This document shows positions 19,085 through 26,492 of a stretch of 64,000 bases of DNA, piece after piece. The notes under the pieces are model-generated. The model did no database searches, was not told where the DNA came from, and was given only the letters and a program-made list of their open reading frames with translations. The translations under genes and the position numbers were made by a program. How positions within the stretch are numbered: the stretch's first letter is position 1; each line of letters opens with the position of its first letter. This DNA is from Achromobacter xylosoxidans (GTDB lineage Bacteria > Pseudomonadota > Gammaproteobacteria > Burkholderiales > Burkholderiaceae_B): positions 5,270,001 through 5,334,000 of the forward strand of contig NZ_CP061008.1 in assembly GCF_014490035.1 (NCBI RefSeq), in the 5' to 3' direction.

Positions 19085-19848
19085 GCGCCGACAAAACCGT
19101 ACTGGTCACCCTCAATGTGCAGGGCACCGGCCCCGAAGCCGCGACCCAGCCGGAAGCCTCGCTGCACGGCCGCGACGCGCATGGCCGCTATACCTACGGC
19201 GGCGGCCTGGCGCGCGTGCTGGACATGCTGCGCCGCCAGGACATCCGCGCCACGCTGTTCTGGCCGGTGTTCGAAGCCGAACGCTGCCGCGACCTGCTGG
19301 ATCAAAGCCTGCGCGACGGTCACGAGGCAGCCTCGCAAGGCAATGCCTACGAAGACCTGCCCGCGCTGGGCGAGCGCGAAGGCGAAGTGCTGGAACGGGC
19401 CCGCGACCGGCTGGCCGAACTGACCGGCGCCCCCCCGCAGGGCTTTCGCTATGCCAGCGCGTTTACCGCCAGCACCGTACCGCTGCTGCACCGGCTCGGC
19501 TATCGCTACGACAGCAGCGCAATCGACGACGACGCCCCCTACGCCCTGGACGCCGACGGCGGCCCCGGCATGCTGGAGCTGCCCTGGAGCGAAGGCCTGT
19601 GCGACGCCACCCATTTCAGCCGCCGCGTGACGCAGGACCGCGCCTACGCGCACTGGGTGGAACAAGGCGACGCGCTGCTCGCGGCCGATGGCTATGCCTG
19701 CCTGACCTTGCATCCGCGCGCCGACAACGGCGTGGGCCGCGCGGCCAGGCTGCTGAAAGTCGAGCAACTGCTGGAGCGCTTCCGCGCCGCGGGCGCCAGC
19801 TTCAAGACCTGCGCCGAATTGGCCGCCGCCTCCCTCCATACGCGCTGA
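19081..19848 (+). CDS. Divergent NodB-fold protein lacking metal-binding residues
   Basis: A 255-residue paralogue of the preceding gene that starts in its last codons (ATGA overlap). The fold is recognisable (YGGGLARVLDMLRRQDIRATLFW, RDGHEAASQGNAYED, YASAFTASTVPLLHRLGYRYD). However, the positions of the catalytic Asp and the two metal histidines are Gln-14, Gln-86 and Tyr-90. It is therefore unlikely to be a metal-dependent deacetylase itself and may be a regulatory or structural partner of the upstream enzyme, or may have a changed chemistry. The frame is intact and the codon use matches its neighbours, so it is not a decaying pseudogene. Confidence 0.75.
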   Translation: MSADKTVLVTLNVQGTGPEAATQPEASLHGRDAHGRYTYGGGLARVLDMLRRQDIRATLFWPVFEAERCRDLLDQSLRDGHEAASQGNAYEDLPALGEREGEVLERARDRLAELTGAPPQGFRYASAFTASTVPLLHRLGYRYDSSAIDDDAPYALDADGGPGMLELPWSEGLCDATHFSRRVTQDRAYAHWVEQGDALLAADGYACLTLHPRADNGVGRAARLLKVEQLLERFRAAGASFKTCAELAAASLHTR

Positions 19849-19895
19849 ACGCAGGACGCCCATGGCCTGCTTGCACTGGTAAACCCTGAGCAATA

Positions 19896-19905
19896 TTGGC
19901 GCCAA
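19896..19905. promoter_or_regulatory. TTGGCGCCAA palindrome, copy 1, upstream of the C45 hydrolase operon
   Basis: A perfect 10-base palindrome in the context ATATTGGCGCCAAAAT, centred 68 bases before the ATG at 19969. The same core with the same AT-rich flanks recurs at 28094 and 33365, each time upstream of a gene of the peptide/amide uptake set, so it is read as the operator of a shared regulator, probably the GntR protein at 28239. Confidence 0.7.
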
Positions 19906-19968
19906 AATAAGCTAACATTTTTTCGCCAACCAATTTCCACCCCAGATTGCGGCGCGGCGCGCCGCCCT

Positions 19969-21111
19969 ATGTCCATGACCCAGATCACCCAATTTCCCTT
20001 CGTATCGGTTTCGGGCGCGCCCGAGGCCCGCGGCCGCTCCTATGGCCAGCAAGCTGCCGATCGCGTGCGCAAGAGCGCCAAGATGTACGGCCAGACCCTG
20101 GTCGACCTGGGCTATGACGCCATGGCGCGCACCCAGCTGATCAACGGCTTCGCCCGCGAGATCGAGAACTTCGCGCCGCACTACCTGGAAGAGATGCGCG
20201 GCATCGCCGCGGGCGCCGACGTGCCGTTCGAAGACATCGTGATGGTGAACGCCCGCACCGAAGTCATCGCCAAGGCCCGCGCCGAAAAGAAGAAGGCCGC
20301 CGAACTGGAGCCGGGCGACGGCTGCACCGGCGCGCTGATCCTGCCGACGCGCTCGGCCAACGGCCGCCTGATCCATGGCCAGAACTGGGACTGGCGCGCG
20401 GAATGCGCCGAGACCGCGATCGTGCTGCGTGTGCGCAACGACAACGGCCCCGACATGCTGACCTTCGTCGAAGCGGGCGGCCTGGCGCGCAGCGGCCTGA
20501 ACAGCGCCGGCGTCTCGATCACCGCCAACTACCTGGAATCCGACCGCGACTTCCGCCAGCTGGGCGTGCCGCTGTCGCTGATCCGCCGCAAGGTGCTGGA
20601 ACAGGAACACTTCGCGCTGGCGATCAAGGCGGTGGCAACCACGCCCAAGTCTTGCTCCAACAACATCATGATCGGCATGGCGGCGGGCTTCGGGGTCGAT
20701 TACGAATGCACCACCGACGAAGCCTTCCCCATCTACCCGGGCAGCGATGACCTCATCGTCCACGCCAACCACTGGGTCAGCGACGTGGCCCTGTGCAAGC
20801 TGCGCGACACGGGCCGCGCCAGCACGCCGGAAAGCGCCTACCGCGACTGGCGCGTGCGCCGCCTGTTGAACGAACAATCCAAGCTGACGCGCGAAGACTT
20901 GAAGCGCGCGCTGTTCGATGACTTCGGCGCGCCCTATTCGGTCTGCCGTCCGCCGCGCCCCGGCAGCCACGACAACCTGTCGGCCACGGTGGCGATGGTG
21001 ATCATGGAGCCCGAGGCCGGCCTGATGGAAGTCGCGCCGCTGCCGGCGCTGAACCGCAGTTTCACCCGCTACAGCCTGAGCGCCGAACCCGAACTGCTGG
21101 CTGCCGCCTGA
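19969..21111 (+). CDS. C45-family Ntn-hydrolase / acyl-CoA:6-APA acyltransferase-like protein
   Basis: A 380-residue protein of the peptidase C45 (penicillin acyltransferase-like) family. The motif GDGCTGALIL places the probable autocatalytic nucleophile at Cys-119, which after self-cleavage would become the N-terminus of the beta subunit. The IHGQNWDWRAE and AGGLARSGLNSAGVSI motifs downstream are those of the Ntn fold. Such enzymes hydrolyse or transfer acyl groups on amides such as N-acyl amino acids, and the natural substrate is unknown. An alternative ATG lies two codons in. It is the first gene of an operon with a family-5 binding protein 36 bases downstream, which implies that an imported peptide or acyl-amide is the substrate. 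Confidence 0.85.
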   Translation: MSMTQITQFPFVSVSGAPEARGRSYGQQAADRVRKSAKMYGQTLVDLGYDAMARTQLINGFAREIENFAPHYLEEMRGIAAGADVPFEDIVMVNARTEVIAKARAEKKKAAELEPGDGCTGALILPTRSANGRLIHGQNWDWRAECAETAIVLRVRNDNGPDMLTFVEAGGLARSGLNSAGVSITANYLESDRDFRQLGVPLSLIRRKVLEQEHFALAIKAVATTPKSCSNNIMIGMAAGFGVDYECTTDEAFPIYPGSDDLIVHANHWVSDVALCKLRDTGRASTPESAYRDWRVRRLLNEQSKLTREDLKRALFDDFGAPYSVCRPPRPGSHDNLSATVAMVIMEPEAGLMEVAPLPALNRSFTRYSLSAEPELLAAA

Positions 21112-21147
21112 AGCGGCGCGCCCGCGCAACCCCAGGAAGACGTATCG

Positions 21148-22713
21148 ATGAAAAACCATTTGTTGAGCGCCGCGGTTGCGCTGGCGCTGGGTTCCATGGC
21201 CGGCGCGGCCTGGGCGCAATCGGCCCCGCCGCTGCGCATTTCACTGACGGCGGACATCCGCTCCACCGAACCCGGCGTCAACCGCGACAGCAACAGCGAC
21301 GCGGTGGTGCTGCACATCGTCGAGGGCCTGGTGGCCTACGGCGAGGATGCCGAGGTGCGGCCGCTGCTGGCCAAATCGGTGGACATCAGTCCGGACGGCA
21401 AGACCTATACCTTCAAGCTGCGCGAAGGCATCACGTTCCACAACGGCAAGCCGATGACGTCGGCCGACGTGCTGTGGACCTGGCAGCATTACACCGCGGC
21501 CAATTCGGGCTGGCGTTGCGCCAGCGAGTTCGACGGGCGCGGCACGGTCAAGGTGACGGGCGTGGAAGCGCCGGACGCGCAGACGGTCGTCTATCACATC
21601 GAAAAGCCCAGCAGCCTGTTCCTGGCGACGCTGGCGCGCGCCGACTGCGGCGGCACCGGCATCCTGTCCAAGGACTCGGTGCGCGCGGACGGTTCCTGGG
21701 ACAAGCCCATCGGCACCGGGCCATTCGAATTGGCGGAATGGAAGCGTGGCGAGTACGTGCGCCTGACGAAGTTCGCGGGCTATTCGAACCTGGACGGCAA
21801 GCGCGACGGCTATACGGGATCGAAGCGGCCGCTGGTGGACGAGGTGCGCTTCCTGATCGTGCCGGACGATTCCACCGCCAAGGCGGCCCTGCAGCGCGGC
21901 AACATCGACATCATCGAGGACGTGTCCAATAGCGACGTGCCGGTGCTGCAAGGCACGCCGAACGTCAAGGTGGCGCATGCGCCGGTGATGAGCATGACCG
22001 CGCTGCTGATGCAGACCAAGGATCCGGTGCTGGCCAATCCCAAGATGCGGCAGGCGCTGGCGCACGCGATCGATTACCAGCAACTGGCGGCGGCAGTGAC
22101 GGAAGGCCTGGCCCAGCCCAACAATTCGATCGTGCCGCTGGTTTCGCCCTACTACGACGCGGCGCAGAAGCAGGGCTGGAACTACGATCCGGCGCTGGCG
22201 CAGAAGCTGCTGGGCGAAGCGGGCTACAAGGGGCAGGATCTGACGATCCTGACGACCAAGCGCTATCCGCAGTCGTACAACTCGGCGGTCATCATCCAGG
22301 CGATGTTGCAGGCGGTGGGGATCAAGGCGCAGCTGTCGGTGGTGGAGTGGGCGACGCAGCTGGACCGCTATAACGCGGGCACTTACCAGATGATGACGTT
22401 CCCTTATTCGGCGCGGCTGGACGCGGCGCTGAACTACGAGATGGTGACGGGGGACAAGGCGAAGCAGCCGCGCAAGGTCTGGGACAATCCCGCCGCGCTG
22501 AAGCTGATCGAGGCGGCGTCGTCGGATACGGATCATGCGAAGCGGCAGGCTTCGTTTGATCAGCTGCATAGGCTGTTCCTGGCGGATGTGCCTAGTATTC
22601 CTTTGTACAACGGGTTGGATATTGGGGCTTATCGGGCGGATATCAGGGGGTATCAGCCTTGGGCGGTCAAGAAGCCGCGGGCATGGGAGGTGGAGCGGGT
22701 TTCGGCTCCTTGA
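21148..22713 (+). CDS. ABC-transporter periplasmic binding protein, family 5 (dipeptide/oligopeptide type)
   Basis: A 521-residue lipid-free binding protein with signal peptide (cleavage after AAWA). The SBP_bac_5 domain is clear: PLLAKSVDISPDGKTYTFKLREGITFHNGKPMTSADV near residues 68-105 and GTGPFELAEWKRGEYV near 190. It is closely similar throughout to the protein at 26493 (both have DIRST-PGVNRD and WATQLDRYN), so the two are paralogues. No permease genes follow it; it probably feeds the importer at 28951-32365. The last 170 bases use noticeably more A/T-ending codons than the rest of the gene. Confidence 0.92.
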   Translation: MKNHLLSAAVALALGSMAGAAWAQSAPPLRISLTADIRSTEPGVNRDSNSDAVVLHIVEGLVAYGEDAEVRPLLAKSVDISPDGKTYTFKLREGITFHNGKPMTSADVLWTWQHYTAANSGWRCASEFDGRGTVKVTGVEAPDAQTVVYHIEKPSSLFLATLARADCGGTGILSKDSVRADGSWDKPIGTGPFELAEWKRGEYVRLTKFAGYSNLDGKRDGYTGSKRPLVDEVRFLIVPDDSTAKAALQRGNIDIIEDVSNSDVPVLQGTPNVKVAHAPVMSMTALLMQTKDPVLANPKMRQALAHAIDYQQLAAAVTEGLAQPNNSIVPLVSPYYDAAQKQGWNYDPALAQKLLGEAGYKGQDLTILTTKRYPQSYNSAVIIQAMLQAVGIKAQLSVVEWATQLDRYNAGTYQMMTFPYSARLDAALNYEMVTGDKAKQPRKVWDNPAALKLIEAASSDTDHAKRQASFDQLHRLFLADVPSIPLYNGLDIGAYRADIRGYQPWAVKKPRAWEVERVSAP

Positions 22714-22760
22714 TGTTGATTTTGTTGTCTTTGTTGGTGCCGGTGCGGTCTTCGTAGGTC

Positions 22761-23020
22761 GCCCGGCGGCGCGGGCCTGGTGGCTGCTCGCGCCCACGAT
22801 TGCGGTCCGGAGCGTTCGCTCCGGACTGCCCCTTCGTCATCTTCGTCCTCGCCTTCGGCGACTCCTTCAGATTCCCTCGGGCGCATCGAGGTTGCTCGCA
22901 GCCACCAGGCCCGCACCGCCGGGCTACGAGTTTCTTGGTTCGCTGCGCCGTCAGACCCGTGGGTAGTGGCGAGGTTTGCGGGGCCCGCTGAATGCGGCCG
23001 CCTGCGCGGCCGCATTCAGC
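22761..23020. repeat. Nested palindromic intergenic element
   Basis: The outer arms 22761-22787 and 22898-22924 are a 27-base inverted repeat with a single mismatch. They enclose a perfect 10-base hairpin (GTCCGGAGCG/CGCTCCGGAC, 22805-22826) and a 5-base one (22849-22861). A further perfect 15-base hairpin (arms 22987-23001 and 23006-23020, loop CTGC) follows. Such layered dyads are typical of mobile palindromic repeats (MITE- or REP-like), or of a structured transcript. There is no transposase. Whether it is repeated elsewhere in the genome cannot be seen here. Confidence 0.7.
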
Positions 23021-23071
23021 TTACTTGGTGGTGGGGCGTCGGAGCGGTGTGCGCTGGCGCGCTGGCGTGGG

Positions 23072-23177
23072 TCTTGTTTTTTCTCTCCTGCGGTTTTCTC
23101 CCCCCGCACCTTCCTTTCCGTTTTTTTCTCCGCTTTCGCTCTGCCTTCCCTTCTTCTCCCCTTTTCTCGCCACTCTG
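23072..23177. other. Strand-biased pyrimidine-rich tract
   Basis: About 105 bases consist overwhelmingly of C and T on the plus strand, with several T runs of six or seven. It lies between the palindromic element and the GntR promoter. It could be a transcript leader that is unstructured and Rho-accessible, or simply a simple-sequence expansion. Confidence 0.5.
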
Positions 23178-23208
23178 ATTGCCTGGCCGTATCCGGCCAC
23201 GCCTATTA

Positions 23209-23248
23209 GGGATACTACTGGTATCTCTTTGGGATACCAGTGGGGTAC
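23209..23248. promoter_or_regulatory. Candidate GntR operators
   Basis: GGGATAC occurs at 23209-23215 and 23231-23237, 22 bases apart, and ACTGGTATC/GATACCAGT (23217-23225 and 23233-23241) is a perfect 9-base inverted repeat across seven bases. They lie 74-113 bases before the GntR ATG at 23322, fitting autoregulation. Confidence 0.5.
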
Positions 23249-23321
23249 CTTCTCATCCGTTACGCGCGGCGGCAACTCGGAGTCTCTGTCGTCCGCGCTT
23301 TTTTCTTACGCTGCAACACAC

Positions 23322-23960
23322 ATGAACGCTACTCAACGCACCTATCAGACCCTGCTGGACCAGATCGTTTCGCGCCGGATTCCGGCGGGGGAAGTGTTGG
23401 AGGAACGCCGGTTGGCGGATGAGCTGGAGGTGTCGCGCACGCCGTTGCGCGCGGCGATGAACCGGTTGTTGGGCGAAGGGATGCTGGAGCGGCTGTCCAA
23501 CGGATCCATCGTGGTGCGCTCGTTTGGCGTGACGGACCTGCTGGAATTGCTGCAGATCCGCAGCCTGCTGGAAAGCGAGGCGGCGGCGATGGCGACCGGG
23601 CGGATTCCGGCGGAGCCGCTGGAAGGGCTGCGGGCGCGCTTGCAGGCCTTGCTGGATGCGAAGACGCCGGACGAAAAGTCGGATTGGGAGGTCGATAACG
23701 CGCTGCACGATCTGGTGGCGGCGTACTGCGGCAACCGGAATCTGGCGACGATGATCACGGCGACGCGGCGGCAGGTGCGGATGTGCGATGTGGAGCGCTT
23801 GCCGCAACGGCAGGTGCAGGCGCGGGAAGAACACTTGGCGATCGTGGAAGCGCTGCTGTCGGGCGAGTCGGCCCGGGCGCGGCAGGCGATGGCGGCCCAT
23901 CTGGAGAACGTGCGGCGCAGCTATGTGAATTCGCTGGGGTATCTGAGCCATGGCGCGTGA
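23322..23960 (+). CDS. GntR-family regulator (FCD subfamily)
   Basis: A 212-residue regulator. Residues 5-65 are the GntR winged helix (GEVLEERRLADELEVSRTPLRAAMNRLLGEGMLERL) and residues 80-200 the all-helical FCD effector domain with likely metal ligands (Asp/His in DNALHDLVAAYCGNR, and EEHLAIVEALLSGE). The ATG at 23322 was chosen because sequence upstream in the same frame is the non-coding tract. It overlaps the ureidoglycolate-lyase gene by 11 bases and probably controls the four-gene ureide block to 26447. Confidence 0.9.
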   Translation: MNATQRTYQTLLDQIVSRRIPAGEVLEERRLADELEVSRTPLRAAMNRLLGEGMLERLSNGSIVVRSFGVTDLLELLQIRSLLESEAAAMATGRIPAEPLEGLRARLQALLDAKTPDEKSDWEVDNALHDLVAAYCGNRNLATMITATRRQVRMCDVERLPQRQVQAREEHLAIVEALLSGESARARQAMAAHLENVRRSYVNSLGYLSHGA

Positions 23961-24456
23961 CCTGGACGCATCCCCGCGCGTGATCCGCCCGCGGCCGCTC
24001 ACGCCCGAGGCCTTTGCGCCATATGGCGAGGTGATCGCGCACCAGGGCGCGGAGCGCCGTCACTATCTGACCGAGCCCATGCGGCATGGGCCCGAGGTGG
24101 TTCGCCAGGCCGGCTGGGTCAGCCGGGTGCAGGCGGCGCCGGGGCCGGTGGAGATCCGGCTGATGGAACGCCACCGCCATGCGGCGCAGAGCTTCGTGCC
24201 GTTGACGGACTCGCCCTATCTGGTGGTGGTGGCGCCGACCGGCGCCGACGATCTGCCCGACATGGCGCGGCTGGAAGCGTTTCTCGCGACTGGCAGCCAG
24301 GGCGTGTGCTACCGCGTGGGCGTCTGGCATCACGGCCTGACCGTGTTGCAGGGGCCGGCGGAATTCCTGGTCCTGATGGGCCAAACCGGCCGCGGCGATG
24401 ACGACGAGTTCTGGCAGGCGCCGGCTCCGCACGCCCTGGTTTCGATTTCCGATTGA
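23950..24456 (+). CDS. Ureidoglycolate lyase family protein
   Basis: A 168-residue member of the ureidoglycolate lyase (AllA, EC 4.3.2.3) family, a cupin-like enzyme that splits ureidoglycolate into glyoxylate and urea. Typical motifs are LTPEAFAPYGEVIA at the start, MERHRHAAQSFVPL and VGVWHHGLTVL. It overlaps the GntR gene and is followed ten bases later by a PuuE-like allantoinase gene, so a purine/ureide or analogous acyclic-amide pathway is supported by context. Because AllA-like proteins also occur in other GntR-controlled operons, the exact substrate remains inferred. Confidence 0.85.
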   Translation: MARDLDASPRVIRPRPLTPEAFAPYGEVIAHQGAERRHYLTEPMRHGPEVVRQAGWVSRVQAAPGPVEIRLMERHRHAAQSFVPLTDSPYLVVVAPTGADDLPDMARLEAFLATGSQGVCYRVGVWHHGLTVLQGPAEFLVLMGQTGRGDDDEFWQAPAPHALVSISD

Positions 24457-24466
24457 CCCTACCTCA

Positions 24467-25408
24467 ATGGCTAGCCCCGCTATGACTACCGATCATCCGC
24501 ACTTGCGCCGCGATTTCGTCGGCTACGGCGCCAACCCGCCCGATCCCCGTTGGCCGGGCGGCGCGCGCCTGGCGTTGAACCTCTGCATCAATTACGAGGA
24601 AGGCGGCGAGCCTTCGGTGCCGGACGGCGACGCTGAATCCGAGACCGGCCTGACCGAGGGCGGCGCCGGCGGTTTCGCCGGGCGCGACCTGGCGGCCGAA
24701 TCGATGTTCGAGTACGGCAGCCGGATCGGCTTCTGGCGCGTGCACCGGCTGCTGCAGGAACGCGGCATGGCGGCCACGATACTGGGCTGCGGCCTGGCGC
24801 TGGAACGCAATCCGGAGGTCTGCGAGGCCATCAAGGCGGCGGGCTATGACGTGTGCGCGCACGGCTGGCGCTGGGAACGGCACCAGAACCTGACGCTGGA
24901 AGAAGAGCGCGAGCGCATCCGCCGCACCGTGGAATCGATCACCCGCACGGTGGGTTCGCGCCCGCTGGGCTGGTACTGCCGCTACGGCCCCAGCCTGAAC
25001 ACCCGCGCCCTGCTGGCCGAGGAAGGCGGCTTTCTGTACGACTCCGATACCTATAACGACGAGCTGCCCTACTGGACCGAGGTCGGCGGCAAGCCCCACC
25101 TGCTGGTGCCTTATGGCCTGGCCAATAACGACGCCAAGTTCATCCGCGGCGGCATGGCCACGGGGCAGGACCTGTTCGAGTACCTGCGCGACGCATTCGA
25201 CATGCTGTACGAGGAAGGCGCCACGGCTCCCAAGATGATGTCCGTGGGATTGCATCTGCGGCTGGTCGGCCAGCCGGGCCGCGCGGCAGGCCTGGCGCGC
25301 TTCCTGGACCACGTGGCGGCGCACGGCGACGTCTGGGTCTGCCGGCGCGCCGACATCGCTCGCCACTGGCATGCGCACCATCCGGCCGCCCAGGGCGCCG
25401 CGCGCTGA
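24467..25408 (+). CDS. puuE: PuuE-type allantoinase (NodB-fold)
   Basis: A 313-residue polysaccharide-deacetylase-fold protein with the PuuE signature: RDFVGYGANPPDPRWPGGARLALNLCINYEEG at the N-terminus, AHGWRWERHQNLTLEEERERI in the middle and PLGWYCRYGPSLNTR. This cofactor-independent family opens allantoin to allantoate (EC 3.5.2.5); some relatives act on other cyclic ureides. The ATG at 24467 gives a short leader; an ATG at 24482 (MTTDH) is equally possible, and neither has a strong Shine-Dalgarno. It lies between the ureidoglycolate-lyase gene and a Bug protein gene. Confidence 0.83.
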   Translation: MASPAMTTDHPHLRRDFVGYGANPPDPRWPGGARLALNLCINYEEGGEPSVPDGDAESETGLTEGGAGGFAGRDLAAESMFEYGSRIGFWRVHRLLQERGMAATILGCGLALERNPEVCEAIKAAGYDVCAHGWRWERHQNLTLEEERERIRRTVESITRTVGSRPLGWYCRYGPSLNTRALLAEEGGFLYDSDTYNDELPYWTEVGGKPHLLVPYGLANNDAKFIRGGMATGQDLFEYLRDAFDMLYEEGATAPKMMSVGLHLRLVGQPGRAAGLARFLDHVAAHGDVWVCRRADIARHWHAHHPAAQGAAR

Positions 25409-25451
25409 TTCGTTTTCTGCATCGCCCACGTTTTCTCATCAGGAGAGCAGC

Positions 25452-26447
25452 ATGTCGAAGTACCAGAAAATCAATCGCCGCGGCCTGCTGGCCACGGCCC
25501 TGGCCGGGTTGCTGGCGCTGGGCTTGAGCCCGGCGGCGCAAGCCGAGGCCTATCCCAGCAAGCCGATCCGCATCGTCGTGCCCTTCCCGCCCGGCGGCGC
25601 GGCCGACACCCTGGCGCGCGCGCTGTCGCAGCAGTTGAACGACACGCTGGGCAAGCAGGTCATCGTGGAAAACCGCGCCGGCGCGGGCGGCACCATCGGC
25701 ACCAATGCGGTGGCGCGCGCGGAGCCGGATGGCTACACGCTGCTGTTGGGCAACGTGTCCACGCTGGCGATCGCGCCCAGCCTGTATCCGAACCTGAACT
25801 ACGACCCGGTGAAGGATTTCACGCCCATAACCCTGGTGGGCAAGAGTCCACTGGTATTCGCGGTCAATCCGGGCCTGCAGGCGAAGAACCTGCCCGAACT
25901 GATCGCGCTGGCGAACAAGGATCCCGGCAAGCTGACCTTTGGCTCTTCCGGCGCGGGCAGCATCACCCACCTGACCGGTGAAGTGCTGAACCTGGCCACG
26001 GGCGGAAAACTGGTGCACGTGCCCTACAAGGGCAGCTCGCCGGTGCTGCTGGCGGTGGCCTCGGGCGAATTGAGCATGGGCGTGACGCAGGTTGTGGAGA
26101 TGCTGCCGCAGTACAAGGGCGGCCGGGTTGGCGCCGCGGCGGTGACGGGCATCGAGAAGTCGCCCGCCCTGCCCGACGTGACCACCGCTGCCTCGCAAGG
26201 CGTGAAGGGACTGGAAGCCACCACGTGGTACAGCCTGATGGCGCCCGCGGGCGTGCCGGCGGAAGTGGTGCAGCGCCTGCATCCGGCGCTGGAAAAGGTG
26301 CTGACCAACGCCGAGCTGCGCAAGCGCTTTGCCGACGAGGGCCTGATCCTGGCGCCGTCCACGCAGGCGGAGCTGAGCGCGTTCCTGGGCAATGAAGTGC
26401 GCGACTGGGCCGCGGTGATCAAGCAGGCGGGCGTGAAGCTCGACTAG
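25452..26447 (+). CDS. Bug/TctC-family periplasmic solute-binding protein
   Basis: A 331-residue binding protein with a Sec signal (cleavage after AAQA), the family opening YPSKPIRIVVPFPPGGAADTLARALS and ligand-loop motifs GAGGTIGTNAVAR and VPYKGSSPVLLAVASGE. A strong Shine-Dalgarno (AGGAGAG) supports the ATG at 25452. It is the last gene of the GntR-AllA-PuuE block and is likely to capture the ureide or related acid used by those enzymes. No TctAB membrane partners are in the window. Confidence 0.92.
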   Translation: MSKYQKINRRGLLATALAGLLALGLSPAAQAEAYPSKPIRIVVPFPPGGAADTLARALSQQLNDTLGKQVIVENRAGAGGTIGTNAVARAEPDGYTLLLGNVSTLAIAPSLYPNLNYDPVKDFTPITLVGKSPLVFAVNPGLQAKNLPELIALANKDPGKLTFGSSGAGSITHLTGEVLNLATGGKLVHVPYKGSSPVLLAVASGELSMGVTQVVEMLPQYKGGRVGAAAVTGIEKSPALPDVTTAASQGVKGLEATTWYSLMAPAGVPAEVVQRLHPALEKVLTNAELRKRFADEGLILAPSTQAELSAFLGNEVRDWAAVIKQAGVKLD

Positions 26448-26451
26448 CGGC

Positions 26452-26483
26452 TGGCGCCGGGCCGCGAGCGCGGCCCGGCGCCA
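26452..26483. terminator. Strong bidirectional hairpin between convergent genes
   Basis: Fourteen perfectly paired bases (26452-26465 with 26470-26483) around the loop GAGC fill the 45-base gap between the Bug gene and the converging binding-protein gene. There is no T run on either strand, but the position and stability suggest transcription blocking. Confidence 0.6.
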
Positions 26484-26492
26484 TCAAGCGTC

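Larger units (their letters stand above)
22714..23321. other. 608-base non-coding interval between binding-protein and GntR genes
   Basis: No credible coding frame: the apparent frames are proline/serine/arginine-rich and differ from family proteins. The interval contains a nested-palindrome element (22761-23020), a pyrimidine-rich tract (about 23072-23177) and candidate operators just before the GntR gene (23209-23248), each listed separately. Confidence 0.8.

Noticed and set aside
22992..23321. N-terminal extension of the GntR protein by 110 codons
   Set aside because: The added sequence translates the hairpin and pyrimidine tract and contains no conserved residues; the helix-turn-helix begins right after the ATG at 23322.
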